Below, in pieces: positions 9,430 through 21,945 of a stretch of DNA of 64,000 bases. Origin of the DNA: Allacma fusca (taxonomy: Eukaryota; Arthropoda; Collembola; Symphypleona; Sminthuridae); assembly GCA_947179485.1 (NCBI GenBank), contig OX359250.1, positions 8,227,873 to 8,291,872 on the forward strand. The letters are read 5' to 3'. Below the pieces are notes generated by a model that was not told where the DNA came from, made no database searches, and saw only the letters and a program-made list of their open reading frames with translations. How positions within the stretch are numbered: position 1 is the first letter of the stretch; each line of letters opens with the position of its first letter. Both the position numbers and the translations under genes were made by a program.

Positions 9430-10916
9430 TAAAAGTTTCAAATTGTTCAAACTTTTGATCCAGGTCAAGATTTTGGCCTGGATCAATCTGGCAAGGGGAG
9501 GTCAATATGTTCGGCATACGAACGGGAAATAATGTTCCAAATTTAGCATTAGTAAAGAATGTTGGATAGAAAAATATCCTCAAATTTTTTTATGGGCTGC
9601 GTTGCGTTGAATACCTAAGTTACTATTTGAATAATCACGCTATCACACAATTTCAACCCTGAAAGTATTGCAATACTGGCATAAAATCGTTTGAATAAGT
9701 TCAAAATCATTATCAAGGATGAAAACGGTAGCTTTAAAAAATCTAATGTTGACTGCAGTATGACCCACTACTTTCACTATTCAATTTTGGTAATTACCTA
9801 GATGAGCCGATCTTCACATGCATGCATATACCAGGATGGAAAAGATATTTATCATTTGAATAAACAATTTTGCAGGGACGGGATATCGGAAAAATACGGA
9901 TTTAAATTCGGATTCGAATACTTTCTAGTTTCGATTTCAATTTTAATTATTTTTAATAATACTTTAACACATTAAGCGTTTTTGCATCTATACATTACCA
10001 CGTAATCTTTTAATATAAATTTAAGCGCAGAAAACACACGCTCAACTGAAATTTCAGTAACTAGAAAAGCAAGGATTGATCCAATAACATTTTTTAAAAA
10101 TTCGGAGTAATCTGTTAAGCTGTCTAACTACTTTTCCGGTTAGTTTTTTTTGACAGTATATATTTGCAAATCGATTTGTTTGATAACACATGGTAACTAA
10201 AATGCACTTCAACGGAATTAGTTTTACGCATCCCATGATGAGAACAAGATTTAAGAAAGAAGAAACTTGATTCACTTGATCGTCCTGTAAGAACTGCACC
10301 ATGCGGCTATCTTATCCTATTGTAGGAATTTTTACTAAAAGGGCTTTAATTCTTTCCCCATTACCAACCATACACTTTTCGTTTACCAAACGTTCGTTAC
10401 TTGCCCTTTGGGTTTTATAATTGCATGTGAGGCTTTCAAAAAATGCTACCTATGAACATTTTCTCGCACGTGACAGTATAAAACCCAATGAAACTTTATT
10501 GGAATCGGAATTCGTTAAAAAACATGCGAATACCGATTCGAGTACCCTTGTTTTTATTCTAATCCAATTTCGGATATAAATACCGTGGTGACTTGTTTTC
10601 CGATTCTAATATCTATTCGGATACCCGAATTTTTTGAATATAATTCCGATTCTAATTCCGATTCGAATTCGAATTCCCGTCCCTGCAATTTTGTTTAGAA
10701 GAGGTAGTTTGTTGGGAGTTTTAAAAAACAACTAACAGCAGTTTGTGAAGGATTTTTAAAAAAACATGAAGCTTCATAGAAAATTTGACTTCAAAAAGTT
10801 AAGAAAAGGTTAATTTGATTCTTAAAAGTGGGGGGACAGCAGTATAGCCTGTCCCTCCCTGACATTTTTTGGGAGGGACAGTGACCCTCCTGTCCCCCCT
10901 TATTCCGGAGTGCCTG
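9430..10916 (+). repeat. Interspersed repeat R1, copy 1 (split by a MITE)
   Basis: 9430-9872 plus 10694-10916 are the reverse complement of 32285-32930 at high identity (for example GGGGAGGTCAATATGTTCGG and GTTGCGTTGAATACCTAAGT are shared). The right end reads GAGTGCCTG, matching CAGGCACTC at the start of the other copy. No coding potential is seen; a non-autonomous DNA transposon is possible. The other copy is uninterrupted at the point where this one carries the insertion at 9873-10685. Confidence 0.8.
9873..10685. mobile_element. hAT-type MITE, AATCGG-end family, copy C (813 bp)
   Basis: Termini are CAGGGACGGG and CCCGTCCCTG, an exact 10-bp inverted repeat. The flanking 8-bp direct repeat CAATTTTG is perfect (9865-9872 and 10686-10693). 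Both ends contain runs of a degenerate ATTCGGATTCGAAT motif. There is no coding frame. The uninterrupted R1 copy at 32.3-32.9 kb acts as a related empty site. Length and end composition relate it to the elements at 45009 and 57052. An 8-bp duplication and CAGGG-type ends are typical of the hAT superfamily. Confidence 0.88.
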
Positions 10917-11755
10917 CTGTTAGTAGTCCATAACGACTCCAGTGTTTCACGCCGTTCACCTACCCGAGTTATTGTCCCCGTTGGGTGGTTCGGTTTTAAC
11001 CTCTATTCGTAACCTTCAACATGGTAATGTTGACGTTATGGTATAAGTGTACCAGTGAATGTATGTGTTATGTACATAGCAATGAGAACTTAACATAAGC
11101 TCAAGATATAATGGGAGTGTAGTTATATGTAGTAATATTTAATTAAAAGAACAGATTATTAAAAACTATTCCACAAGATGTATAATAATAATATTCATTT
11201 TCATAAAGTCAATATTATAGATAATTTTGAATAAAAAATGTTTTTATAAAGACTTTTGTCTGCATAGAGTATTCTTTCTTCTTTTAAAAATTTGCGATGT
11301 GGAGCATGTCTTGTTATTATTAATATTTTCATTCAATCAATTGTCAAAGGAGTCAATATTAATTGTCAACCCAGATACAACTTAAATGTCAATTCAGTAA
11401 TTAAGTACAGTCGAATAAATCAGACCATATCAATATCGAAAGGAAACAATTCAGACCACAACGCCATAACGTAAAGTAAGAATATGCTTCACGAATAAAC
11501 AAACTACCAGCAAATTTACGTATCCTGAGATTACAAGGCAGCATGTTCCAGGTTTTTACACAGTCTGATATAACATTCTTTTGGGATATGGCTAGTTTGA
11601 GAGATTGTTGTGTTAGTTCAATGTTCTTGGCGGACCTTAGTCGCGAGGCACTAACTTGTGCTAGTAACAGGCCATTTATTCGGCTAACACAGTAGTGTTA
11701 GTAAGAAACAATCTAGGCTGTGCTGTTGGGCAATTTTATATTTACATACAGTCGT
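10917..11755. other. AT-rich sequence without identified features
   Basis: No credible ORF, RNA gene or structured repeat was found. The only longer frame (11292-11474) has no recognisable similarity. 11500-11755 is probably the end of the LINE remnant that follows. Confidence 0.4.
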
Positions 11756-13966
11756 TCATGCAAGAATGCAGTAGTCTATATCAGAAAGAACAGAATAAAT
11801 AATTAACAGGTATTTTGCACTATCATTCAAACATCGACGAATCTTTAACACATCACCCATCGATTTTGCGACTTTTTTCAGTATAGTCAGTTCAGTCTGC
11901 TCCTTAAATCTAAGTCTGTCGTTTAACATAACTCCCATGTATATCATCAGTATATGATGATATGGATAACATTGTTAACCTACAGTTTACATTCTGTCTC
12001 AATACTACCTGGGGAATTGTTAAAGTTGATATACATACATAGTTTAGATATTTATCATAAGTGAGTTGGAATTCATCCAGACCTGTACTTTATCTAACCA
12101 AAATTGAATTCTCTAGAAAAAGCTGTGATATATACATGTATAATTAATAAAAATTACCAAGTCATCAATAATCGAATCCATATCTTTGGTTTACGTGGTT
12201 AATCTTTATTAAACAAGCTAAATTATATGCAAGTTTTCGACATCTAACAGACTGTCATCCTCAGGCACTAGAAAGCAAGTGATAGATCAATTCACACAAT
12301 AGAAAAAATATACAATTTTTTAAAAAATAACTTTTTTGATGATTACTTTTTTTAAAAACTAGCAGTTCAAATTGTCTAAATCAATGGCTTCCATGCAACA
12401 TCTAATAAAAAACAAGTCAGCAGCATAAACCACAAAATATAACTCAAACACATTTCACAAATCCGAGAAAAATAACAGAAATAAGTAGGGGCCAAGTATT
12501 AAACCCCGAGGAACTCCGTTCAGATTCTGTAAATTCCTGTGGGAGTATATTATTTAAAAATAGTTTAAATCGTCGGCTATGTAAATAGTCAGATAAAATC
12601 ATTAATTGCTTATCATTAAATTTAAAGTTAGCACGTTTTTACGAAGTAAAATATCCTCAAGACCGAATTGAACGCTTTCCGCAGGTCAATAAAAACTGCA
12701 AGCATATTTTATGTAAAAACCACGGACAGTGGTGAAACAGAAACGAAATCCATGTTGATTTCTATCTAACTGTTTGTCACAAGTCTTAGAAAGACGGTAG
12801 TAAAGTACTTGTTCAAGTACCTTCTTAAGGAATGGCAGACCATGAATGGGACGGAAATAGTCAGGATTTAGAGTACTGCCTTTACCTTTGTATATAGGTG
12901 TAACCACTGCTGGTTTGAAGTTTTGTGGTAATTTGCATGCATTTAAGAAAAGGTAAAGAAGTAACAAAAGAGGGGTATTCAAGGCAAACTTACAGAAAAT
13001 TTCTCAATTTATAATGCTATGCCTAGTATATTCACGGTTTAGATTATTATATATAGATAGCATACCCAATTTCCTTAGTAGATTTAGGATCACATTCAAC
13101 ATTAACATTCAGATTATCCTTAAAATCCAGTAAGTCATTATCAGAATAGTCACATAAAACCGTGAAGGACGATGCTAGAGAACTAAATATTTTTTCAAAA
13201 GTACTAAAAATGTTGTTTATCAATTTGAGTACCCGCACTCCTTTGATGACCCACGACTTCATCGACTACTCTCCAAGTACCATTGGTTGACATTTCTATT
13301 GATTTGCACACTCAAATCATTCCGTTTCATTATATATATTTCGTGCTTAACAGTTGCTCTTAATTGCCTGTATTTGGTCTAGAGATCTTTACAGCCATAC
13401 AAACAAGCAAGTTTCTTACAGTTATCCCTTTCCTTTATAAGTACACGTACATGTCTAGCAATCCAGGTTTTCGTACTGCTCTTAACAGGTTTCCTCCGTG
13501 TTTTGGCAAATTCATCAAGTATAACTCTTACCGCACAGTAAATTACATTGTACACATCAGTACTGATTTGATCAGAAATAAGGAAATTCCAGTAAACTTT
13601 GTAAAACTCAGCATTCAGCATATTCCAATCAATATCTTTCAAATCGCATGTAAAAATTTCTTTGAGTAAATGTGTCGAGGAAGTTTTAAAGCTATAGCTA
13701 GAACAAAGGTAATCGTGGTCTGAGTGTTCCGTTGAGTTGCAATCCCAATCAATGCATAAGAGATAGGGAATATACAAATGATTTATGACTGAGTTTGTCT
13801 GACGTTTACCCACAGTCCTCCGGGTTTGAACATTGATCACCTGCGTGTAACCAAACAAGCGTATGCACAATAAACGTTTTAAGGTCTCAATATACTCTTT
13901 AGACGCAATGTTTATATCAACCGTGATTATACATGTACATTTCAGTTGGAGAATCATTTGTAACAA
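11756..13966 (-). pseudogene. Decayed LINE (endonuclease plus reverse transcriptase)
   Basis: Fragments in LINE ORF2 order on the minus strand. The endonuclease C-terminal half (13966-13379) has VDINIASKEY, a GYTQVI core and the terminal SDHDYL motif (consistent with the Ser-Asp-His of AP-type endonucleases). The RT N-terminal region (12982-12686) has VVTPIYKGKGS and GLPFLKKVLE. Motif A is AVFIDLRKAFNSV (about 12661-12703), motif B-like is GVPRGLILGPYLFLLFFSDL (about 12480-12530), and the thumb region (11947-11756) has YMGVMLNDRLRFKEQ. Stops and frame changes separate all blocks, so it is inactive. Domain order fits jockey/CR1/I-type LINEs; the clade is not resolved. Confidence 0.8.
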
Positions 13967-14790
13967 TTGTAGAAAATATCAACAGATCTTTTAGTCATAT
14001 TTTGTGTGAAAAATAGGATATGCAACATTTTTATATAACCTTGTTATATTTTGGTATTGACTACCACAGTTGTTCACTATCAGATGATACTAACGCTTCC
14101 AATATCGGTTGACCCGTTGGAGAAGGGCAAGGTATTAAGTGGTCTAACCCTCTCGTAACACTTTCCAGACGCAATTGCATTTCCTTTCAATTGTCTTTTC
14201 GTTTCTCTTGAAAAGGTTCTTTTTCAAGTATCCGAACCCTGAAACAACTATCGAACTTCTGCCTGGCGACTTCATCGGGGTTGTGTTCGGAATCAATTTT
14301 ATTTAGAAAGTTTTAAATTCTGCATCATACAGGCGGGGTTTTAGAAGTATGTGGTGGTGCGGCTTGGTGGTGGGTATTTACCCGCCTCTGGTCGTTCACC
14401 ATTTAGAGCCGGGTAATTTATGTATCCAAATATTGCTTTGCTCAACGAGGAATATAATACTCCGAGCGTATCTTGACATTTAAGAGCACTTGGATTAGTG
14501 GTAACGCCTCCCGCTCGGCAATTCCGCCGACAATCATCACAGTTGTAAAAACGTTGACCTTGCCCAACACCCAAATTTCAGGAAAACCCAAATATGGAAT
14601 ACATTCCTTTGCGGACTGCAACTGTTCAGTGTAGTTGTGTAGCCCTGGAAATGCCTTATTTAGGGTGCCTACTACTTATGACGTTTTACCTGTCAAATGT
14701 CTCATATGTGCAGGTAAAAACTCGCCTAATGAATTAACTTAAATGTCTTAACCAAATGTCCGAAACTTGCCCGGCGACTTCAGACCTTTA
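13967..14790. other. Unassigned sequence upstream of the left inverted arm
   Basis: 13967-14080 may still belong to the LINE endonuclease 5' end. 14080-14790 is more GC-balanced and holds no convincing ORF; the 77-residue minus frame at 14341-14574 shows no known domain. A short A-box-like stretch near 14495 lacks a B box, so it is not called as a tRNA or SINE. Confidence 0.4.
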
Positions 14791-17379
14791 CAGTTCTATT
14801 AACATTACTGCCCTTTGGTTTTACTAACTTTAGTAACTGACCTTTGGGAAAAACTAATTTATTTGACATTAACGCTTTCCAATTCCTCGCGGGAGGTCAA
14901 TCACGCCATGGAAAACGCTAAAACTATGACATCAACTTTGGGGTCGAATTACTTGTCAACGATTGGACATACTAGAGTGAAATAAATGTCATTTACCACA
15001 TGAACTATGTATCTACCGGTTGCCATTGTTACCGCCGAATATTTAAACTAGGTTGTGAGCTATGACGAACCTTAGAGTGAGTAAAATACCATAAATAGCC
15101 CTTCGTACGGACCCCGTACGTAACAACAAAAGCCCCTAACGTGGGAAAAGTATTTTACGTTGCGGGGATGGAAGGGCGTGTTCCCTTCAAGCAATTGTCA
15201 AGTGATGAAAAGGTGCAAATAGTTCGGGTACCCTCCGATTATCTAAATACTGATTCGAAAAGTGTTGTCAGGGGAAAGAATATTGCAACCTGCTGAACCG
15301 ATCAGGACAGGCAAAAAAAACATAGTAGGTATTTATTCTTATTTTGTGAAATTTCGATTTACACAAATTTACATAAGATATATATTCTGGCGGTTATATT
15401 CAGGTGTTTCGGTGTCCAACGAACTTCTAAACTACATTTCAGACAAGGATTTGCACCAGTGTCATCAGGAACGGAAAGAATATGTAGATGCTGAAAATCA
15501 CCTTGACTTAAATGATTACGTAGCCGAAGCCAAGGAAAAATTATTTTTAAGTACGCACAGGATATTTGCTAGTCGATAAGAACTAATAATTTGTCGATTC
15601 TACGCATGATGAGCGTTAATAACACAAAGATGATACACAGTGCTTTGTCTGTCAACTGCAATTTATTCCGACAATTCTCTAAGAGGTCATTAAGGACTCG
15701 GAAGTTAGAACTATTGACGGTGATAATTTATGCCAGCACTGTAATGCATCCTCTGTCTTAACCAAACAAACGAAAATTAACACGAAAGAAAGAAAGTTTT
15801 AGGGGACTCAAGGCAATGGAAACCATTCTCATGATACATTAAATTAATTGCCAGTATTTGTTCACGTTGCAATATGCATTAATTCAAGCACAAGCTAGTG
15901 TGGATAGTTTATAATTCGGATCGGGTTCACTTGCACTTATAGATGCAACACTATATAGCAACTGTACGACAAAAACTATATAAACAATATCTCTGATGCT
16001 AAGTATATTTCAGCAATCAGTACAGGCACTAAACATTTGTGCAACTGGAAATTTCAGCTCGGGAAATGAAAGTACTCTCTTTGAACTATGTCTATAATGC
16101 GGGGCATTACGTGAAAAAATGGTGAGCAGAAAACAGAAAAATGAAGCTTCGGTTCATTCACTCATGACAATGTTTGCCTAGTGAAATGAGTTCGTTGTCC
16201 GTAGCTCTGTAAAATGAAAGACTTTAAATTTGGCGAATTAAATAATTCACTATTTATTAGGACACACTACTGAATTTTCTGTGTAAAACACTAATGATGA
16301 AATAGACCGATCGGCGGAGCTAATATTTGTACCTTAGTGATTTGTGAATGTCAAATGCGGGGGTGTGTGGCAATGGAAGGTTTAATCGTTTAATAACAAA
16401 CAAATAATTCTTTCAAAAACGAAGCAGTACTCAATAAAATATTGGAATGACTGAAAATGAAATTCAAAGGAATAGCATCAACTGCACTAACAAGTTAAGA
16501 TTTTGGGATGGTATAAGCCGATTCAAACAAAGCATAGCACATGTTTTAGTACTCACCTAGCATGTTTCAAACTCGAGTGCATTTTGCCCTGTTCTCCTAG
16601 GACACATCACCAAATTTTCAAAATTTAAAACGGTACCACAGGTCTGTCTTTTCAAAAAATTGCAATGTTAAATCCCATAAGGATTTTCAACTTTCAAAAG
16701 TCGATGAAATTTTGATTTTCACGATTTCAAGGAAATTCAGGTTTTTACGTGCACATTTATATTTCCTTTAACAAAATTCCTCAAAAAGTAATCGCTCCAT
16801 CGTGGCGCATCCGTATGTATGTAGTCGATATGATATATTCACTCCATATTTAATCACTTATACATACGAATAAACTAGACAATTATATGTACATAAGTAC
16901 GACATTACTAATTAGCCCCTCTAGCAAATATCGTCACGTTTTATTGAACAGTAATCTCTCTAATACGTGCACTAATGCACCTCAATGAATCCCTCTAGCA
17001 TGGCTTGTTTATTTCTGATTTGCATATGTGCAGCCTGAATACCTAGCCCCCCACATAAATATTGTCGCAGGTTACTCGCTGGAGCTGGAAGTGGACAGTC
17101 ACCTACTTCTGGGCTATCTTATCTTCTTTTATCCATATACTACCTGAGCGTTATACATACGTAGTGTAAACATTACAGTTCTAGTTTTATCTCATTTTGT
17201 AACGAACAACTTCTTGTGACCCGCAAGGTTTTCGGTTTTGCTGACCTAGCGTCGGTGCCTAGGACAGACAGGGGACCCTCCAAAGTCCCAAAAATTCTTT
17301 GGAAATCCGAAGCGGGAATCTGTTCTAGGCAGCATTTCAGGCAAGTATCCTTCTTAAAAATCCTCGTATACGTACATAT
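14791..17379 (+). repeat. Long inverted repeat, left arm (2,589 bp)
   Basis: Reverse complement of 23113-25701 over exactly the same length, with only a handful of substitutions seen on direct reading (for example near 14852, 14989, 15037, 15606 and 17359). The outer end starts CAGTTCTATTAACATTACTG and the inner end stops at CGTACATAT. No direct repeat flanks the pair. No ORF in the arm has a recognisable family; a 105-codon frame at 15262-15579 lacks an ATG. The arms could be ends of a large foldback-like element or a recent inverted segmental duplication. Confidence 0.93.
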
Positions 17380-17420
17380 TTCAGGGATTAACAACGCGTC
17401 CCTAACATTTTTCTGTTATT

Positions 17421-18246
17421 ATGGAAGGTGGCGAGGATAATGCAAAGAAGCCTGCACAGCAAAAGGCCAGTACAATCTTATCAGAAGAAACTGTTGCTAT
17501 CAAAGCACTCGTGCAAAGGTTCTCTACTCAGCTCAACAAGAAGCTTACCGACTTAGATGCTAAGTGGCAGAAGAAGTTTGACAACCTACAGCATGAAGTT
17601 AAACCTCCTTAAAGCAGAATTGGCATCCCTACGCAACGACAGTATATGCAATGAGGATTATGACAGAAAGCTAAATGTTATTGTACGTGGCCTCACCACC
17701 AACAACCAACTCAAACCTAAATCTAATGCACGCTGGAACAACACTATACCTGAGTTACGCTCTAAATTCTTCTCTTTAATGTACACTGAGGATGAGCTCA
17801 ACAGGCCAAAGCCTGACATAGACTCCCTTGACGTCTCAATTATCTACTCTAAACCGGTGCAGGCACTACAAAGTAATAACACCTCATCGCAAGGAAACAA
17901 TAATCGAGGCAAGACTTCAATTCCTCAGGCCTTCAACAATTTACTCAAATTCTCATATCCAAACATCAAAGCTAAAGCTGAATTCAAAGCTAGGTGGAAA
18001 CTCCTGAAAGGTACCAACTTTTCCGTCTCCGATGATCTAAATGCGAAACAAAGGGATTTCCTCTCCATCCTTCTCAACCGCAAAAGGGAGCTACTGAAAG
18101 ATACCTCCAGAAGAATTTCTTGCAGAATCTACGCTAACCGATTCCTTATTGTAACTGAAGACGGAAATGTTTCGTGGTTCACTTCGAATGGGCGCAACTT
18201 AATTAAAGTCCCACCCCCTCCTCAGCAGGAAAAGAAAATACCATGA
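17421..18246 (+). pseudogene. LINE ORF1, frameshifted
   Basis: ATG at 17421, just after an acceptor-like TTTCAG (17380-17385). The first frame gives 63 residues with a probable coiled-coil (TLSEETVAIKALVQR-like heptads to DNLQHEV), then stops at 17612. The continuation is in another frame (from about 17600 to 18246) and ends with a basic, proline-rich tail (VPPPPQQEKKIP). A coiled-coil followed by a basic region just before an endonuclease/RT ORF fits a LINE ORF1 nucleic-acid chaperone. No zinc knuckle is present. Confidence 0.6.
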
Positions 18247-18249
18247 AGA

Positions 18250-21200
18250 CTCGGCGAACCCTTATCATCCTACCAGCTGAAAATATTCACTTGGAATTGT
18301 AATGGTATTAGTAATTTTCTAAATTTAGAATGCAGTGACAAGGAAGTTTTAAAACGATCCGATGTTATTTTTTTTATCTGAAACCTGGTCTACGGATCCC
18401 ATTTTTAATAATTTATATCTAGAAAGGTTCACTAGCTTTGAATCACACGCAACAAGACAGAGTAACATCGGCAGATCAAGTGGAGGTATCGCTACTCTTG
18501 TAAGTAAGGACTGAACAGTTAAGTTTTTCAAGGAGTTCGGCTCCTTTTGTCAACTGTTAATTATACATCATGTTCAATTTAATGATATAATCTTAGTATT
18601 TTTGTATATCAAACCCGAAGATTCAATGAACAGCTTAGTTTTACTGCTTAAGAATATTGTGGAGGAAGTAATTCAGGAACATGGGGATAGTCCGATTTTC
18701 GTCGCAGGAGATCTCAATGCCCGTGTAAGTAATCAAAACTGTGCTGACAAAAGTATTTTTGCAAACACATGTCTTCCCGGTCCTAGAAAGGCCCTTGACC
18801 ACACGATTAATGCCAGAGGTTAAAAACTACTTGAAATTTTTGAGGATTTAAAACATTGTACATTTTAAACGGTCGTACGCCAGGAAATTCCCATAACTTT
18901 ACTTTTATGTCTGCCAATGGCAGCAGCACAATCGACCATTATTGGGCTAACCAGTCTTCTTTTCACTTAATTTCTGAATCGAGTCTCGTAGATATTACGG
19001 ACTCACCCCATTTTCCATTAACCCTAACTTTAAAAACTAATGGTAGATACATGCAAGTTTCAAACACAAACATCAATAGTATCAAAAGTAGAGAAGTTTT
19101 TAAGTGGTGTGCTGAAGGAGCTGAACATTTTTCAAATACCTTAACAAATCTCTCCTTAGAATTCACTGAATCAAGTGTAGATACCAATCACATATATACC
19201 TCTATAATTACAGACATTATAAAGGCGGCGGAAGTAAGCGGGATGTTAAAAACCTACACTTCAAATACTGTGTGTAGAAACAAACCTTGGTTTGATAATA
19301 TTTGTCGGAGTTCCCTAAAAGACACCAAACTTTGTCTTAAAAATTTACGTAATGAATATGACAGCAAATCTCACAGTAAATATTCCTCTGCAGTAAAATT
19401 GCACAAACAGTTTGTAAAGCAGAAGCGACGAGACTACTGGGATAAAATAAAATTCTCAGTCAGTGACCCTAAATTTACCACCTTGTTCTGGAAAACAATT
19501 AATAATCTGAACCATAAACAAACCCCCCAAGTCATGATATCTCTAGAAAATTGGTCTAGTTTTTATAGTACAATTATGTCTCCAAGAGTAAGCGCGCCTA
19601 CGCCCGAGGACTTATTCATTAACAAAGTTGAATTCCTTGACGCTGATATAACGGAATCAGAACTGTAGGAAGCTATCAAATCCCTTAAGACTAAAAAAGC
19701 TCTAGGTTTGGACCGTATACCAAATGAATTTTGGAAAAAAGTCCCTGATGGCTTCTTCCAGAGACTTTTAAACCTTTTTAATAATATTTTCAATAGTGGT
19801 GTCACTCCTACAGCCTGGACCGAAATAGAATTATTTATGTTACATAAAAAAGGCGACAAAGCGCTGCCTGAAAACTACCGGGGCATAGCCCTTATTAATA
19901 CAATTACTAAGCTATTTACGCAGGCACTACATAACCGTCTCAGTGTGTGGTGTGAAAACAACAAAATTCTCCCGGAGATTCAGGCTGGTTTTCGAAAAAA
20001 TCGTGGGTGTCTTGATCAAATATTCAGTCTAATGGCTATAGTGCAATGCAAATTAAAACGCAAGGGGGCAAAACTCTTTGCTTTATTTATTGATCTTGCA
20101 CGTGCATTTGACTCTCTTAACCATAACATCCTATGGTGCAAGTTACGTCGTTTTGGGGTAAGTGGTAAAATTATTAGGACAATTAAATCGTTATACGACA
20201 AGGCAGTTGTTAAAATACGGGTGGGTAATGAACACACGAACTCGTTTGAAGTTTCTGAGGGGGTTTTGCAAGGGGAAATACTGAGTCCTTTACTATTTGC
20301 TATTTGCATATGTGATCTTGACAAATTCCTTTCTGACAAGGGTGCAATACCGGTGGGCTAAGGGGGAACTGATTTTATTCATCATTTACTGGTGGCGGAT
20401 GATAACGTTACTCTGGCCGACACTAAACTACAACTACAGACAAAATTGACATTATTTCGGACTATCTTGACATGAATTGTCTAAATCTTAACCTCAGCAA
20501 GACTAAAATTATTATAGTTTTCAGGAACGGAGGAAACCTCCACCCAAGTTGGAAGTGGACATATCGGGACAACTTGATTGAAATTACTAACAAATATACC
20601 TACCTAGGCATTCCCTATACTCCCTCAGGCAAGTTTAGATTGGCAGCTAATGTGACGAAGAAAAAAGCGCTTTGATGCATAAACCCAACTTTAAGAATTA
20701 TCTCCAAATCAAAATCTAATTCATGGCTAACTCGTACGAAACTTCTTGACACAATAATACTACCCACTATGCTTTATGCTGCTCCAATCTGGACACTTGA
20801 CTTTCCAAAAGAAGTGGAAATAACACAAAACCGTTTCTTAAAATGTTGTCTATGGCTTCCTATCTCCACTCCGTCGCACATTCTCCGCATAGAAACCGGT
20901 AGAACAAAAGTATACGCCACAATTCTCTGTCATGCCCTCAAATTATGGTTTCGTATCCTATGCATGCCTGACACCAGACTGACTAAAATTTGCTACAAGA
21001 GACTCATTACAAAAAATCCGGAAAAAACCTGGACCTCCCACATCCGGAATCTTTTTTCCAAATTCAACCACAAAGCAGTGTGGGAATTCCAATCAGCAGA
21101 ATACCTAGCCCATGTTTTCCCAATCATTAGCGCGGAAATCCATGAATTCTACAATTCCTTAGACTTAGAGCGGTTAAGGGTAGAAAGCGAGTCTCCATTC

Positions 21201-21596
21201 AGTTAAATTCACGTAAAAAATCATTTCTCTACTTCAGGGTACCTTTTGTTAAACCTTCCAAGCTTTTACACTAGATTTATGGCTAACTTGCGTCTCGGTA
21301 CTGGTAGGGTGTATGCCAGAGGCTACAAATACATATTCGAGGCTTCAGAAAGTTGTAAACAGTGTAACCTCAACCAAGCAGATGATATTTTAAAAAATTG
21401 TCCTGTATATAACTCTCCACGGTCTACACTTAATAGGTACGGCATCATGCATTGTAATGAGGATACGTTTTTTCATTTTTTAAAGTCTCAATCTCCGGAT
21501 GTTATCTGTAACTTTGCAAACTTTGTCTCTAATTGTATCAGGATTAGTTGTTTTCATAATCAACTATATCACGAGTTAGATATTTCAGAATTGTAA
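18250..21596 (+). pseudogene. LINE ORF2, endonuclease-reverse transcriptase, decayed
   Basis: AP-endonuclease motifs come first: FTWNCNGI (about 18290), SETW (about 18380), VAGDLNARVS (about 18705) and SSTIDHYW (about 18925). The final SDH motif reads SPHFPL (about 19005), so a catalytic Asp is lost. RT follows: TKKALGLDRIPNEFWKK (19693-19740), NYRGIALINTITKLF, motif A LFIDLARAFDSLNHN (20086-20125), motif B GVLQGEILSPLLF, and motif C VADDNVTLAD (about 20393-20420), with Tyr replaced by Val. Thumb and C-terminal regions (20472-21596) end in a Cys/His segment (CKQCNLNQADDILKNCP). In-frame stops occur at about 18513, 18822, 19666, 20359, 20475 and 21204, and at least two frame changes. It lies between the two inverted arms. 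Confidence 0.88.
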
Positions 21597-21754
21597 TACT
21601 CATTTATCCTTTCACTGTTTCTATAAGCATTTCTCTTTTGTCTACTAAACATAAAATTAAGTAAAATTAAAAACTGTTTTTATTTTAGTCTTTATATACA
21701 TACATGTAGCTCTCTGTAATGAACGGGATGATATGTGCACCGCCCGCGAAGAAT

Positions 21755-21797
21755 CCTTAATAAATCAATCAATCAATCAATGAATCAATAAATAAAT
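21755..21797 (+). repeat. LINE 3' tail, (AATC)n/(AATA)n
   Basis: About 160 bp after the ORF2 stop there is a run of AATC repeats grading into AATA/AAAT units. Short tandem tails are common at the 3' ends of CR1- and I-type LINEs, so this is the likely end of the element that starts near 17400. Confidence 0.6.
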
Positions 21798-21945
21798 ATT
21801 GTCACATTTTATTCTAATGTAATCTTTTCAACATGAACACCAATGTTTTCCTGCTCAATGAATCCCTCCAGCATAGCGTGCATATGTATAACCTCCATAG
21901 GTAGCCCATACACAAATATTGTCGTTAAAATTTCTCGATAGGTAA
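21795..21945 (+). repeat. Diverged partial copy of the inverted-arm sequence
   Basis: Resembles 16926-17075 of the left arm, in the same orientation. Shared stretches include AAATATTGTCAC-TTTTATT, CAATGAATCCCTC-AGCAT, GCATATGT and CACA-AAATATTGTCG. The divergence is far higher than between the two arms, so an older member of the same repeat family already lay here. Confidence 0.6.

Noticed and set aside
12190..12300. Possible hammerhead-ribozyme-like stretch on the minus strand (CTGAGGATGAC ... CGAAAA)
   Set aside because: The core does not match the conserved CTGATGA ... GAAA arrangement with the required stems, so no ribozyme is claimed.
14341..14574. tRNA-like A-box and a 77-codon ORF
   Set aside because: No B box or cloverleaf partner strands were found, and the ORF has no recognisable feature.
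15262..15579. 105-codon ORF present in both inverted arms (also 24913-25230)
   Set aside because: Starts at GTG, has no family resemblance, and its presence in both arms is only due to the duplication. Kept out of the gene list.
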